Program-made: the position numbers and the translations under genes
The notes under the pieces: generated by a model
What the model saw: only the letters and a program-made list of their open reading frames with translations
Databases searched by the model: none
Told to the model about the DNA's origin: nothing
Shown: positions 28,375-36,403 of the stretch, piece after piece
Position numbering within the stretch: the stretch's first letter is position 1
Layout: every line of letters begins with the position of its first letter
Assembly: GCA_903945175.1 (NCBI GenBank)
Contig: CAJAUM010000051.1
Coordinates: forward strand, 62,001 to 126,000
Direction of reading: 5' to 3'
Length of the DNA stretch: 64,000 bases
Source of the DNA: an uncultured Bacteroidales bacterium
Lineage (GTDB): Bacteria > Bacteroidota > Bacteroidia > Bacteroidales > FEN-979

Positions 28375-29187
28375 ATGATCCGTATCCGAAACCTCCACAA
28401 GACCTTCAATGCTGGCTCTCTTGATCAGCTGACAGCCCTCAAAGAGATCAATGTTGACATTGGCGAACATGAATTTGTGACGATCATCGGAACCAATGGT
28501 TCGGGAAAATCAACCCTGTTGAATGCAATCGCGGGAAACATCAGGCCCGAGAAGGGTACCATTGAAATCAGCGGCAGGGATGTAACCAGTAAGCAGGATT
28601 TTCAAAGGGCGAAATATATTTCCAGGGTTTTCCAGAACCCCTACACCGGAACTGCCCCAGGCATGACCATCGCTGAAAATCTGCTGATGGCCTGGTTTCG
28701 GGGAAGAAGGCGGTATCCTGTTATAAGCTTGAAGGGATCCCTGAAACATCAGTTTAAGCAGCAACTTGCTTCACTCGACATGCAGCTAGAAGAACGCCTT
28801 GAAAACCTCATGGGGACGCTGTCGGGAGGTCAAAGGCAGGCTGTGACCCTGCTGATGGCGGTGCTTCAAACACCGAAAGTGCTTCTGCTTGATGAGCATA
28901 CTGCTGCACTTGATCCAAAAACGGCCGCCCAGGTAATCCGGCTGACCCAAAAATTTGTGACCGCAAATAAACTCACCACGGTCATGGTGACCCATTCAAT
29001 GCAGCATGCATTGGAGCTGGGGACGCGCATTCTCATGATGCACAACGGTCGGATAATTGAAGATATTCAAGAGAATGAAAAGCAAAACCTGACCATGGAG
29101 GATCTATTAAATAAGTTTGAAGATATCCGGAAAATTGAAAAGCTGACGCCCGAGCTGATGGAATCATTGAAAAATCAATATCGATGA
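28375..29187 (+). CDS. ABC transporter ATPase partner of the permease fusion (TrpZ-like)
   Basis: 270-residue cytoplasmic ATPase. Walker A is GTNGSGKST at 39-47, signature LSGGQRQA, Walker B VLLLDEHTAALDP and switch MVTHSM. The VxxxFQNPYxGTAPGMT region after the Q-loop is characteristic of the ATPases paired with ABC_sub_bind/TrpY-type permeases. It is the last gene of the plus arm and ends 6 bases before the convergent GNAT gene. Confidence 0.93.
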   Translation: MIRIRNLHKTFNAGSLDQLTALKEINVDIGEHEFVTIIGTNGSGKSTLLNAIAGNIRPEKGTIEISGRDVTSKQDFQRAKYISRVFQNPYTGTAPGMTIAENLLMAWFRGRRRYPVISLKGSLKHQFKQQLASLDMQLEERLENLMGTLSGGQRQAVTLLMAVLQTPKVLLLDEHTAALDPKTAAQVIRLTQKFVTANKLTTVMVTHSMQHALELGTRILMMHNGRIIEDIQENEKQNLTMEDLLNKFEDIRKIEKLTPELMESLKNQYR

Positions 29188-29206
29188 CTCCTGTCATAGT
29201 CTTTTT
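29184..29206 (+). terminator. Weak hairpin with T tract between convergent genes
   Basis: ATGAC, loop TCCT, GTCAT, then AGTC and five T residues. The stem is only 5 bp and overlaps the end of the ATPase gene and the convergent acetyltransferase stop. It could end plus-strand transcripts weakly. Confidence 0.3.
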
Positions 29207-29670
29207 ACGAAGAATACCTTCCCGTCACCCTCCGTATAAAAATCATTGATCTGTGCCTCTTTTGAGTACCCGATCCGGTCATAGAAATGGCGGGTGGGCG
29301 TGTATTTTTCGAGTGTGGAGGTTTCAGCAATCACGATGCGGCCGCCCATCTTTTTAATGGCTTTGTGCGTCTCTTCAATCAAAAGGTTCCCAATCCCCTT
29401 TCCACGAAAGTCGTTGTGTGTGGCAATCCAGTAAAGGTCAAAACTGCCTTCGGTGGCGGCAATGGGCCCGAAACAGCTATACGAAACCGTTTTTCCATCC
29501 GATTCGGCGAACAGGAAATGGTAGTCGCTTTTATCGCCAAGATCAAGGCGGTCCTGAACCAGTTCGACGGCAACAGGAACCTCAAAATCATAAAAAAATC
29601 CTGTGGATACAATGATATCCCTGACAATTTCAGCATCTTCCGGCCGAACCTCTGAACGAAACGTGATCAT
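29194..29670 (-). CDS. GNAT-family N-acetyltransferase
   Basis: 158-residue acetyl-CoA-dependent transferase. The acetyl-CoA loop is FRGKGIGNLLIEE near residues 90-102, preceded by the strand YWIATHNDF and followed by the C-terminal ERIGYxKE-like strand (YDRIGYSKE). It is the last gene of a four-gene minus-strand operon (aminomutase, ligase, ligase, acetyltransferase) and lies 50 bases after the preceding gene. It is much shorter than AblB, the beta-lysine acetyltransferase that partners aminomutases in osmolyte synthesis, so equivalence is not shown by the sequence, though the context suggests acetylation of a related amine. Confidence 0.9.
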   Translation of the reverse strand: MITFRSEVRPEDAEIVRDIIVSTGFFYDFEVPVAVELVQDRLDLGDKSDYHFLFAESDGKTVSYSCFGPIAATEGSFDLYWIATHNDFRGKGIGNLLIEETHKAIKKMGGRIVIAETSTLEKYTPTRHFYDRIGYSKEAQINDFYTEGDGKVFFVKRL

Positions 29671-29720
29671 GGTGTTTTTATTTGTTGTTGTGTTAATACC
29701 GCATCAGGGTGAATGTTGCT

Positions 29721-30692
29721 TTACCTGATTGCATCCTCAAGTACCCTTGAAATAACTTTATCAAAGGTCAATCCTCTCTTCTTCGAAGCAGCCATGAACC
29801 CTCCCGATTCTGATAAGCAGGGATTGAGGTTGATGTCGATCACCAGGGGTACCGATTCTTTGGTTACCCTGAAGTCGATGCGGACATACCCCTTGAATCC
29901 CATTTCGGTCCAGCATTTTTTACAGATGGCGATCATCTCGTTTTTCAGGGGTTCATCAGCCTTTGGTAATCGGAAGCTCCTCCGGGTGTGGGTATACTCA
30001 AATGAGTGCTCATCCCACTTTGATTTATAGCCCATCATCTTTGGCTTGTCTTCGGGATAGTCGACGAAGGTCATTTCAGCGAGCGGAAGCACCTCAGGCC
30101 CATCAGGACTGTAAAGGATAGAGTTATTAAACTCTCTTCCTTCAATGAATTCCTCAATGAAGTAGTGCTGCAGGCTTTTCTTTTTTATTCCTTGAATGAA
30201 TCCGGTATCGGATCCCATAAAAACACAATCCTCATCCAGCTCGAGCGATCCCTCTTCCCATATAGGCTTTATGATGTATTTCTTGTTGGGTTTCAGTTTG
30301 TGGCACTCGTCAAGCGTATAGCCTTCGGGGGTTTTAATTCCGATGGCATTCAGCTCCCTCTTCGCAAGATATTTATTTGAACAGTGGAACATGGGGATCA
30401 GGGGTGATCCGGTATAGGGAATCCTGACGAAGTTGAGAATTGATGTGGCAAGAAATGCGAACTCTCCTTTATTTCCGATCGTTTCGACCAGGTTGAAAAT
30501 GATATACGGGTTTCCCTTTTGGATTTGCCGGATGGCTGCTTTCAGATTCAGATCAACCTGCAGATAGTCAACATCGTAATTCAGTTTTTTTAATGCGCCA
30601 GTCACAAGATTTACCTGCTCAATGACATCGGCCTCATCATCCTTTGGTTTTTTTGATAACTTATTGTAAAGGATCAATACTTTTTGTTTCAT
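29721..30692 (-). CDS. ATP-grasp ligase, D-Ala-D-Ala-ligase-like (second of pair)
   Basis: 323-residue ATP-grasp enzyme that should join a carboxylate to an amine through an acyl phosphate. ATP-lid and metal motifs are visible: KKYIIKPIWEEGSLE, IEEFIEGREF and YVRIDFRV followed by IDINLNPCLS. Real Ddl enzymes end in a EINTxPG(M/F)T motif that orients D-alanine; here it is DINLNPCLSESG, so a different substrate is likely. It starts 14 bases after its neighbour at 30707, with which it shares fold and length but low identity. Both lie between the aminomutase and the acetyltransferase. Confidence 0.9.
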   Translation of the reverse strand: MKQKVLILYNKLSKKPKDDEADVIEQVNLVTGALKKLNYDVDYLQVDLNLKAAIRQIQKGNPYIIFNLVETIGNKGEFAFLATSILNFVRIPYTGSPLIPMFHCSNKYLAKRELNAIGIKTPEGYTLDECHKLKPNKKYIIKPIWEEGSLELDEDCVFMGSDTGFIQGIKKKSLQHYFIEEFIEGREFNNSILYSPDGPEVLPLAEMTFVDYPEDKPKMMGYKSKWDEHSFEYTHTRRSFRLPKADEPLKNEMIAICKKCWTEMGFKGYVRIDFRVTKESVPLVIDINLNPCLSESGGFMAASKKRGLTFDKVISRVLEDAIR

Positions 30693-30706
30693 TCCGGAGG
30701 AGTTAA

Positions 30707-31687
30707 TTATTGCAGCCCGTATCTTTTTCTGGCAGAGACCATGATCTCATGGATAAGTCGCTGAAAATCGTATCCATGTTTATAGGCAAGTATTGGCAGA
30801 TCAGAATGGATGTTGTCCAGTCCGGCCAAAGGGTTCACCTCAATAAAATTCGGTATGCCATTCCGGTCAACACGGATGTCGATCCGTCCGCCATCCTTGC
30901 AACCCAATACGCGCCAGGTTCTAAGGGCAAGATCGATGCATTTGTCAGCGATCTCTTTTTCTGGAACTTTGTATTCTATTCTGTCGTGGTAATTTGATTT
31001 GGAATGATAGGAATAGATGTTATTGGTATCGGCCTTTACATAAAGAATTTCCATGATGCCTGCCGGATAGCCCTCGGGGCCGCTGCCCAGCACCCCCACG
31101 GTGAATTCCCTCCCGGGGAGATATTCTTCGACCAGCAATCCCGACGGATATTTTGAAAGCAGATCCTGGCAAATGCTGGTCAGTTCCTCAGGACTGGCGA
31201 CCTTCGACATGGCGCTGATCCCTTTGCCGGTACCCTCGGCATTGGGCTTTACAAACAAAGGATAGGTCAGGCTGACCGATGAACAGTCTTCAATGCGTTC
31301 AATTATGGCAAAATCGGGGGTGGGTATCCCGAAATCCCTGACAACCCGCTTTGTCATTCCCTTATGCAGGGTCAGCGACAGCACCAGGGTGTCAGAAAAG
31401 GTGTAGGGTATATTGAAAATATCGAGCAAGGCCGGAACCTGGGCCTCCCGGCCAACTCCATTCAATCCTTCACAAATGTTGAAAACCATGTCCCACCGGT
31501 CGCCTTTTGAAAGGCGTTGAATTAAATGGCGGACATGGCCGATCCGGTCAGTCTTATATCCCAATTGCTGTAAAGTCAGGTCGATGGCCTCGATGGTGCT
31601 ATCCCGGTCAAATTCCGCAGTCTCCTCTTCGCTGTAGCCCTCCTTCAGGTAATCTGACCGTAAATCGTAGGTTAATCCTATGGTCAT
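30707..31687 (-). CDS. ATP-grasp ligase, D-Ala-D-Ala-ligase-like (first of pair)
   Basis: 326-residue ATP-grasp enzyme. Visible motifs are the entry segment WDMVFNICEGLNG, the ATP-binding YPLFVKPNAEGTGKGI, VEEYLPGREFTV and the metal-binding RIDIRVDRNGIPNFIEVNPLAG. The typical Ddl ending EVNTxPGLT is replaced by EVNPLAGLD, as in many amino-acid or peptide ligases of unknown role. It begins only 3 bases after the aminomutase stop, so the two are translationally coupled. With the second ligase it could build a di- or tripeptide around the aminomutase product. Confidence 0.91.
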   Translation of the reverse strand: MTIGLTYDLRSDYLKEGYSEEETAEFDRDSTIEAIDLTLQQLGYKTDRIGHVRHLIQRLSKGDRWDMVFNICEGLNGVGREAQVPALLDIFNIPYTFSDTLVLSLTLHKGMTKRVVRDFGIPTPDFAIIERIEDCSSVSLTYPLFVKPNAEGTGKGISAMSKVASPEELTSICQDLLSKYPSGLLVEEYLPGREFTVGVLGSGPEGYPAGIMEILYVKADTNNIYSYHSKSNYHDRIEYKVPEKEIADKCIDLALRTWRVLGCKDGGRIDIRVDRNGIPNFIEVNPLAGLDNIHSDLPILAYKHGYDFQRLIHEIMVSARKRYGLQ

Positions 31688-31690
31688 GGG

Positions 31691-32962
31691 CTATTGGGTA
31701 AAATCGGGGTATCTGAAGATCTTCTCTTCATAGTTTTTCAGTATGGCATATCCATCTTCTCTCCCGACAAAGTAATCGGGAAGCAGAGGGATTTTTCCGC
31801 CGCCACCCGGGGCGTCAACGACATAGGTTGGAACTGCATATCCGCTGGTATGACCACGTAACCCTTTAATAATTTCAAGACCCTCCGCAATGGTTGTGCG
31901 GAAGTGTCCTGAACCTACTACCGGGTCGCATTGATACAGGTAATAGGGGCGAACCCGTATTTTCAGCAACGCATGCATGAGATTTTTCATCACCTGAACA
32001 TCATCATTGATCCCTTTGAGCAGTACAGTCTGACTTCCCAACGGAATCCCTGCATTGGCCAGCCTTTCGCACGCCTCTTTCACTTCAGGCGTAATTTCGT
32101 CAGCGTGGGTAAAATGAATACTCATAAAAAGCGGATGATATTTTCTGAGCATATTGACCAATGGCCGTGTAATTCGCTGCGGAAGAACCGCCGGTACTTT
32201 GGTGCCGATGCGAATGATTTCGACATGCGGGATATTCCGCAAACGGGAAAGCAGATATTCAACATGCAAATCGGGCATGGTAAGCGGATCTCCCCCTGAT
32301 ACAAGCACATCGCGAACTTCATGGTGCTGTTCAATATAATTCAACCCGGCTTCCCACGATTTGACACCGATGTGGCATTTGCTTTTTGCCACCATGCGGG
32401 TTCGTGTACAGTAGCGGCAATAGGTGGAACAAAAGCCAGTCACAAGGAACAAGACCCGGTCGGGATAACGGTGCACAATATTCGGCACAGGGCTGTCATG
32501 CTCTTCCATCAGGGGATCTGATGCTTCTCCCGAATGCAGAAGGAATTCGTCGAATACAGGTACGACACTCTTTCGCAAGGCTTGTTCGGGATTGTTCCTG
32601 TCAAGAAGACTTATGTAATAAGGTGAAATCCGCAATGGCAGTGACTGTCCATTGGGCCCATCGGGTTTAACTTCATTATCCGAAAGGGTTACAAACCTGG
32701 CCAATTGATCAATGGAGCGGGCGCTGTTTTTAATCTGCCAGTGCCAGTTATTCCAGTCTTTCACCGTGGCTTCGGGAAAAAAGGTCTGTAAAAATTCAAG
32801 GGAACGATCACTGATGGCGGGTTTGTCCCGGTCAACGCGTGATTTGAAGTATTCGTCTAAAAGGGTTGCTTCGTCTATGAAGGTGGGCTGACTTGGAGGT
32901 TCTTCTTCTTCTGATAATTCGGTATGGGTGATGATCAATTTTTCGTTTGGACTTTTTTCCAT
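31691..32962 (-). CDS. kamA: Lysine 2,3-aminomutase-like radical SAM enzyme (KamA family)
   Basis: 423-residue radical SAM and PLP enzyme that moves an alpha-amino group to the beta carbon. The [4Fe-4S] cysteines are Cys178, Cys182 and Cys185 (CSTYCRYC). The PLP lysine is Lys390 in PGGGGK. The YLYQCD motif keeps the Asp that, from memory of the clostridial structure, contacts the lysine side-chain amine, favouring lysine over glutamate as substrate; this needs an alignment. The length and N-terminal domain fit KamA/AblA rather than the shorter EpmB. It heads an operon with two ATP-grasp ligases and an acetyltransferase rather than with lysine-fermentation genes, so a biosynthetic role is more likely. 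Confidence 0.92.
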   Translation of the reverse strand: MEKSPNEKLIITHTELSEEEEPPSQPTFIDEATLLDEYFKSRVDRDKPAISDRSLEFLQTFFPEATVKDWNNWHWQIKNSARSIDQLARFVTLSDNEVKPDGPNGQSLPLRISPYYISLLDRNNPEQALRKSVVPVFDEFLLHSGEASDPLMEEHDSPVPNIVHRYPDRVLFLVTGFCSTYCRYCTRTRMVAKSKCHIGVKSWEAGLNYIEQHHEVRDVLVSGGDPLTMPDLHVEYLLSRLRNIPHVEIIRIGTKVPAVLPQRITRPLVNMLRKYHPLFMSIHFTHADEITPEVKEACERLANAGIPLGSQTVLLKGINDDVQVMKNLMHALLKIRVRPYYLYQCDPVVGSGHFRTTIAEGLEIIKGLRGHTSGYAVPTYVVDAPGGGGKIPLLPDYFVGREDGYAILKNYEEKIFRYPDFTQ

Positions 32963-33172
32963 TTTATAGTTTGCCGGTTTGGATAGTAAATTTTATTGTG
33001 ACAGCTGACTGCCGAATTGTAGTTTTTTATTTGTAAATCAATTCATTACGTTAAATAGCATGAAACCAATCCTACAAAGAAAATTCCGATGCAAATAGGT
33101 AACATTTTTATGTATTTTTGACACTGCTAACGATTTTTTTTCAACAAAATTATGTTAATAAAGCTACACTGA
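32963..33172. promoter_or_regulatory. Divergent 210-base intergenic region
   Basis: AT-rich gap between the aminomutase operon (-) and the hydrolase gene (+). A plus-strand TATTTTTG at 33113-33120 and a minus-strand TAATTTTG at 33152-33145 match the Bacteroidota -7 consensus, but neither has a convincing -33 TTG. I see no small reading frame or RNA-like fold. Confidence 0.4.
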
Positions 33173-33943
33173 ATGAAGCTGTTTTGTCGCCAGTTTGGAA
33201 CCGGTCAGCCGGTCGTGATATTGCACGGATTATTTGGTCTGTCAGACAACTGGGTCACCTTTGGACGACAGTTGAGTGAAACTTACCGGGTTATCATTCC
33301 CGATCTGCGAAATCATGGTCAATCGCCCCATAGCAAGGTGTTCGATTTTCCTTCATTGGAAGATGATCTGATGGAGCTGGTTGAAGAACATGCATTGAAA
33401 AATCTATTCCTTCTCGGACACTCGCTGGGTGGTAAGGCTGCCATGTTTTTCGCACTGCATCATCCGGAGATGGTCAGTAAACTGGTTATTGCCGATATTT
33501 CTCTGCGCAAATCACCCCCCAACAGGCAGCATCAGCAGTTACTGAATGCAATGATTTCTGTTGATTTCAGTATGGCTTCCTCCCGAAGCGATGTGGATAA
33601 ACAACTGCAGGCAACGGTAAAGAGTCAGAAACTCCGTCAATTCCTGTTGAAAAATGTCTATTGGCGCGACCGGAACAGCCTGGATTGGCGGCTCAACCTC
33701 AATGCCATCAACGAAAACCTGCTATCCGTTTTTGAAGGGGTAGCAGTTCCTGGCGAATTCAATAAACCAACTTTGTTTATCCGGGGAGGAAGTTCCGATT
33801 ATATCATGGATGGGGATATTCCTGAGCTGAAAATGAAATTCCCCGGGGCTGAGGTAAACACCATTGCGAATGCTTCACATTGGGTTCACGCTGATGCTCC
33901 CGGGGAATTTTTCGGACTGGTGAAAAATTTCCTTGGCCGCTGA
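33173..33943 (+). CDS. Alpha/beta-hydrolase (YbfF-like esterase)
   Basis: 256-residue cytoplasmic hydrolase. The nucleophile is Ser84 in GHSLGG, the acid probably Asp209 and the base His236 (ASHWVHAD). The oxyanion HG motif is LHGLFG at 18-23. Closest in look to the YbfF/ABHD11 group of small acyl esterases. It is a single plus-strand gene between two minus-strand runs; the next gene is convergent and its stop codon abuts this one. The natural substrate is unknown. Confidence 0.9.
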   Translation: MKLFCRQFGTGQPVVILHGLFGLSDNWVTFGRQLSETYRVIIPDLRNHGQSPHSKVFDFPSLEDDLMELVEEHALKNLFLLGHSLGGKAAMFFALHHPEMVSKLVIADISLRKSPPNRQHQQLLNAMISVDFSMASSRSDVDKQLQATVKSQKLRQFLLKNVYWRDRNSLDWRLNLNAINENLLSVFEGVAVPGEFNKPTLFIRGGSSDYIMDGDIPELKMKFPGAEVNTIANASHWVHADAPGEFFGLVKNFLGR

Positions 33944-34882
33944 TTAGTAGCGGATAATCTCTATCTTGGAGATGGCCGTCTTGATGGTCAGATATATTTT
34001 GTTTTTACCGGTTGTAAAGTTGGCCGTTTGGTAAAGTCCATCTCCCTTCTTCGTAAAGCCATCGAATTCCTTACTGATCATAAATGATTCAGATTTAATC
34101 TGGCACCCCGATTCCTTAGGAATTTCTACCTTGATTGAGGATGCACCTGCATTGAATGTCATTACGGTGAGAGGCTGAATAGCCCCAATTTTTATGTCGA
34201 TCGAAGAGGCCCCTGCATTGATGGTGGTTGTATCAATTTTGTAATCCCGAAGATCCATCAGAATTTCAGCGGCCCCGATATCAAAGTTGAGATTCCAGGA
34301 AGGTTTGTCGCTGAGTTTGATTTCAACCTTGTTCTCGCTTACAGAATGGCGTATTCCTGAGTTTTCAAGTGACAGGTTGATCATCTTCTTACTGCTATCA
34401 CTGGTAGTGGTCAGGGAGTAATTGCCGATATCACCGGTTTTATTGAAGGTAAGAAAATCGCTGGTAATCCCTTGAAGGATGAAGTTGCCTGCAGCAGCCT
34501 CAAGACGCAATTCTCCCTTGCCGGTCAGGGAATCGTAGGGAACACTCAGGTTTTGGGGTTGATAATTATAGGTATTTGTCGTATCTTCATTATCCTCCCA
34601 ATCCCGGTCCGAAAAACCATGGAAATTATGAAAATCAAACCAGGATGAGCGTTCAGATATCCGGTTGAAAAAGATGACGGTCAGGGCGAGTATGCCTGCC
34701 AGGGAAATGATTTTAATTCCATCTTTAATTGGAAGAATGGAAATACCCCACAGGATGAGAATCAGAGGCCACAGGCTCCAGAGGGTGCGGAAACCAAATT
34801 CAAGCACCCCAAAATTATTCAGCATAAACAGGATCCCGATTGCAATCAGGATAAAGGCCCAAAATACATGACGATATTTCAT
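33944..34882 (-). CDS. LiaF-like membrane protein with toast-rack domain
   Basis: 312 residues. The first 75 contain three or four hydrophobic helices (FWAFILIAIGILFMLNNFG is the typical LiaI/LiaF-type start). Residues 115-310 form repeated beta strands of DUF2154/toast-rack type, with two similar segments (INAGASSIDIKIG, FNAGASSIKVEIP). Such proteins sense envelope stress together with PspC-like partners, and a PspC gene is directly upstream, 12 bases away. Cell-envelope stress adaptation is the likely role. Confidence 0.85.
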   Translation of the reverse strand: MKYRHVFWAFILIAIGILFMLNNFGVLEFGFRTLWSLWPLILILWGISILPIKDGIKIISLAGILALTVIFFNRISERSSWFDFHNFHGFSDRDWEDNEDTTNTYNYQPQNLSVPYDSLTGKGELRLEAAAGNFILQGITSDFLTFNKTGDIGNYSLTTTSDSSKKMINLSLENSGIRHSVSENKVEIKLSDKPSWNLNFDIGAAEILMDLRDYKIDTTTINAGASSIDIKIGAIQPLTVMTFNAGASSIKVEIPKESGCQIKSESFMISKEFDGFTKKGDGLYQTANFTTGKNKIYLTIKTAISKIEIIRY

Positions 34883-34894
34883 TGGTGCAGGGTA

Positions 34895-35398
34895 TTAGTA
34901 TTGGTTTGTGTTATGATTTCTTTTTGTGATTGCATTGATAAGCAGTCCTACGCCGATCACGATAAGGATGACAGGCCAGAGATCTCCAAAATTAATTTGC
35001 GGAATGAGTTCATCCGCGAGAAAAAGAGCCCCCAGCGTGATCAGTACCAGGCCTCCTATCAAACTTCCTTTTTTCCGTTCTTTGGTTTGTGGTACCGGTG
35101 TTGATGAAGTGGTTGTTTGGGTGTTCAGCGGGTCGGCATTGTTGCCGGGGGCCTCATTGGTTGCTTGCTGAAAATTCTGATCAGGCTGATTCATATTTGG
35201 AGTCACCCGCGATGGATTTTCAGGGGTCACAATCCAAAAGATAAGGTAGATCAGGAAGCCGCCGCCGCCAGCCAGGGTGAGTACAACGAAGGCCAGACGA
35301 ACAAGCATTGGGTCCATCACAAAATATTCTGCAAGACCACCGGCCACGCCGGCAAATTTACGGTTTGCAATGCTGCGGTAAAGGCGTTTTGGTTCCAT
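34895..35398 (-). CDS. PspC-domain protein
   Basis: About 167 residues from Met at 35398 (MEPKRLYRS); the longer frame to 35524 overlaps tatC and lacks family similarity. The N-terminal PspC domain (KRLYRSIANRKFAGVAGGLA, then the helix LAFVVLTLAGGGGFLIYLIFWIV) is followed by a Pro/Gln/Thr-rich linker and two C-terminal helices. PspC proteins sit in the inner membrane and respond to loss of membrane integrity. It is co-oriented with the LiaF-like gene downstream. Confidence 0.9.
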   Translation of the reverse strand: MEPKRLYRSIANRKFAGVAGGLAEYFVMDPMLVRLAFVVLTLAGGGGFLIYLIFWIVTPENPSRVTPNMNQPDQNFQQATNEAPGNNADPLNTQTTTSSTPVPQTKERKKGSLIGGLVLITLGALFLADELIPQINFGDLWPVILIVIGVGLLINAITKRNHNTNQY

Positions 35399-35474
35399 AA
35401 TATGTGATATTTGGTTGATTTCGTGGTTTAGACGATGGCCAGGTGAAAAGGTTACAAACTCCGCTGTAGGAAAA

Positions 35475-36308
35475 TCATCCGGCCAATTCCTGTTTTTTCC
35501 GGTACATACGGCCTGAGATGGCAAGGCTTAACTCGAACAAACCATACAATGGTACTGCAACAATCAACTGGCTGAAAATATCAGGGCTGGGTGTGATAAT
35601 TCCTGCAATGATCAGGATGCCAATCATGGTATGTTTCCTGTATTTCTTCAGGTGTTTGGGTGTGATAATCCCGATTTTCGTAAGGAAGAGGACCAAAACC
35701 GGTAGCTCAAACAAAATACCCATTAAAAGCGTCATCAGGGTGATTGAACTGACATAGGAAGTCAATGCGATTTGATTAGATACGGATGCACTCACAGTGT
35801 ATCCGCCAAGGAAATTGATCATCAGCGGAGCGACAATGAAATAGCTGAACAACACGCCAAGAATAAATAAAAAGGTGATGATGGTCACGGCTCCCCGCGA
35901 ATTCCTGACCTCCTTGTCATTCAAGCCGGGTTTCACAAACCTCCATAGTTCCCAAAGGACATAGGGCAGGGCTACGATCAATCCGGCTACCATGGAAATA
36001 TTCATGTGCGATGTAAATTGGCCGGCAAGGTTAATGTTAATCAGCTGGAATTGAGATGGATCAATACAAAGTGAGGGCATGGAGAGCCATTGGCCGATTT
36101 GGCAGAAAACCCGGTAGGTAATGAATGTTTTAGATTTTGGGGCCAGGATAATATCATCAAACAGGATATCCTTAAAAATAAATGCAGTAATTGAGGTGAC
36201 CAAAATGGCGATGAGAATCCGCCATAGTGTTCCGCGTAATTCATCGAGATGTTCCCAAAAAGTCATCTCCTTGCGCTCTTCCGGTTCTTCTGAATAGGAT
36301 TGTTTCAT
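35475..36308 (-). CDS. tatC: Sec-independent protein translocase TatC
   Basis: 277-residue inner-membrane core of the twin-arginine translocase. The N-terminal MTFWEHLDELRGTLWRI is the TatC signature, Glu included, that binds the RR signal. Six hydrophobic helices follow, with FELPVLVLFLTKIGIITP before helix 5. It has a cytoplasmic tail with several basic residues. The TatA partner is not adjacent but lies at 43198-43422. Confidence 0.97.
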   Translation of the reverse strand: MKQSYSEEPEERKEMTFWEHLDELRGTLWRILIAILVTSITAFIFKDILFDDIILAPKSKTFITYRVFCQIGQWLSMPSLCIDPSQFQLININLAGQFTSHMNISMVAGLIVALPYVLWELWRFVKPGLNDKEVRNSRGAVTIITFLFILGVLFSYFIVAPLMINFLGGYTVSASVSNQIALTSYVSSITLMTLLMGILFELPVLVLFLTKIGIITPKHLKKYRKHTMIGILIIAGIITPSPDIFSQLIVAVPLYGLFELSLAISGRMYRKKQELAG

Positions 36309-36326
36309 TCTTTTGCTTTATCATAG

Positions 36327-36334
36327 CAAAGATA
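36327..36334 (-). promoter_or_regulatory. Candidate -7 element of tatC
   Basis: TATCTTTG on the minus strand, followed by C, matches TAnnTTTG and lies 19-26 bases upstream of the tatC ATG. The -33 element is not clear. Confidence 0.45.
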
Positions 36335-36356
36335 GGGATAAAAAATTTTTCATTTG

Positions 36357-36387
36357 TTTGGATTATGAATTTTACTTTGTACATTTG
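36357..36387 (+). promoter_or_regulatory. Bacteroidota-type promoter of the small basic protein gene
   Basis: TTTG at 36357-36360, 19 bases, then TACATTTG at 36380-36387. Both elements and the spacing fit the phylum's primary-sigma consensus. A second TTTG lies directly before. Transcription would start about 10 bases before the ATG at 36404, giving a very short leader. Confidence 0.6.
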
Positions 36388-36403
36388 AATAAATAAATGT
36401 CTT

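Noticed and set aside
29721-31687. The ATP-grasp pair as peptidoglycan D-Ala-D-Ala ligases
   Set aside because: No mur genes nearby, and the C-terminal D-Ala motif is replaced in both; the operon partner is an aminomutase.
33937-33953. Hairpin CCGCT-GATTAGT-AGCGG between convergent stop codons as a terminator
   Set aside because: Five-base stem without a T tract on either strand; it may be incidental to the stop-codon region.
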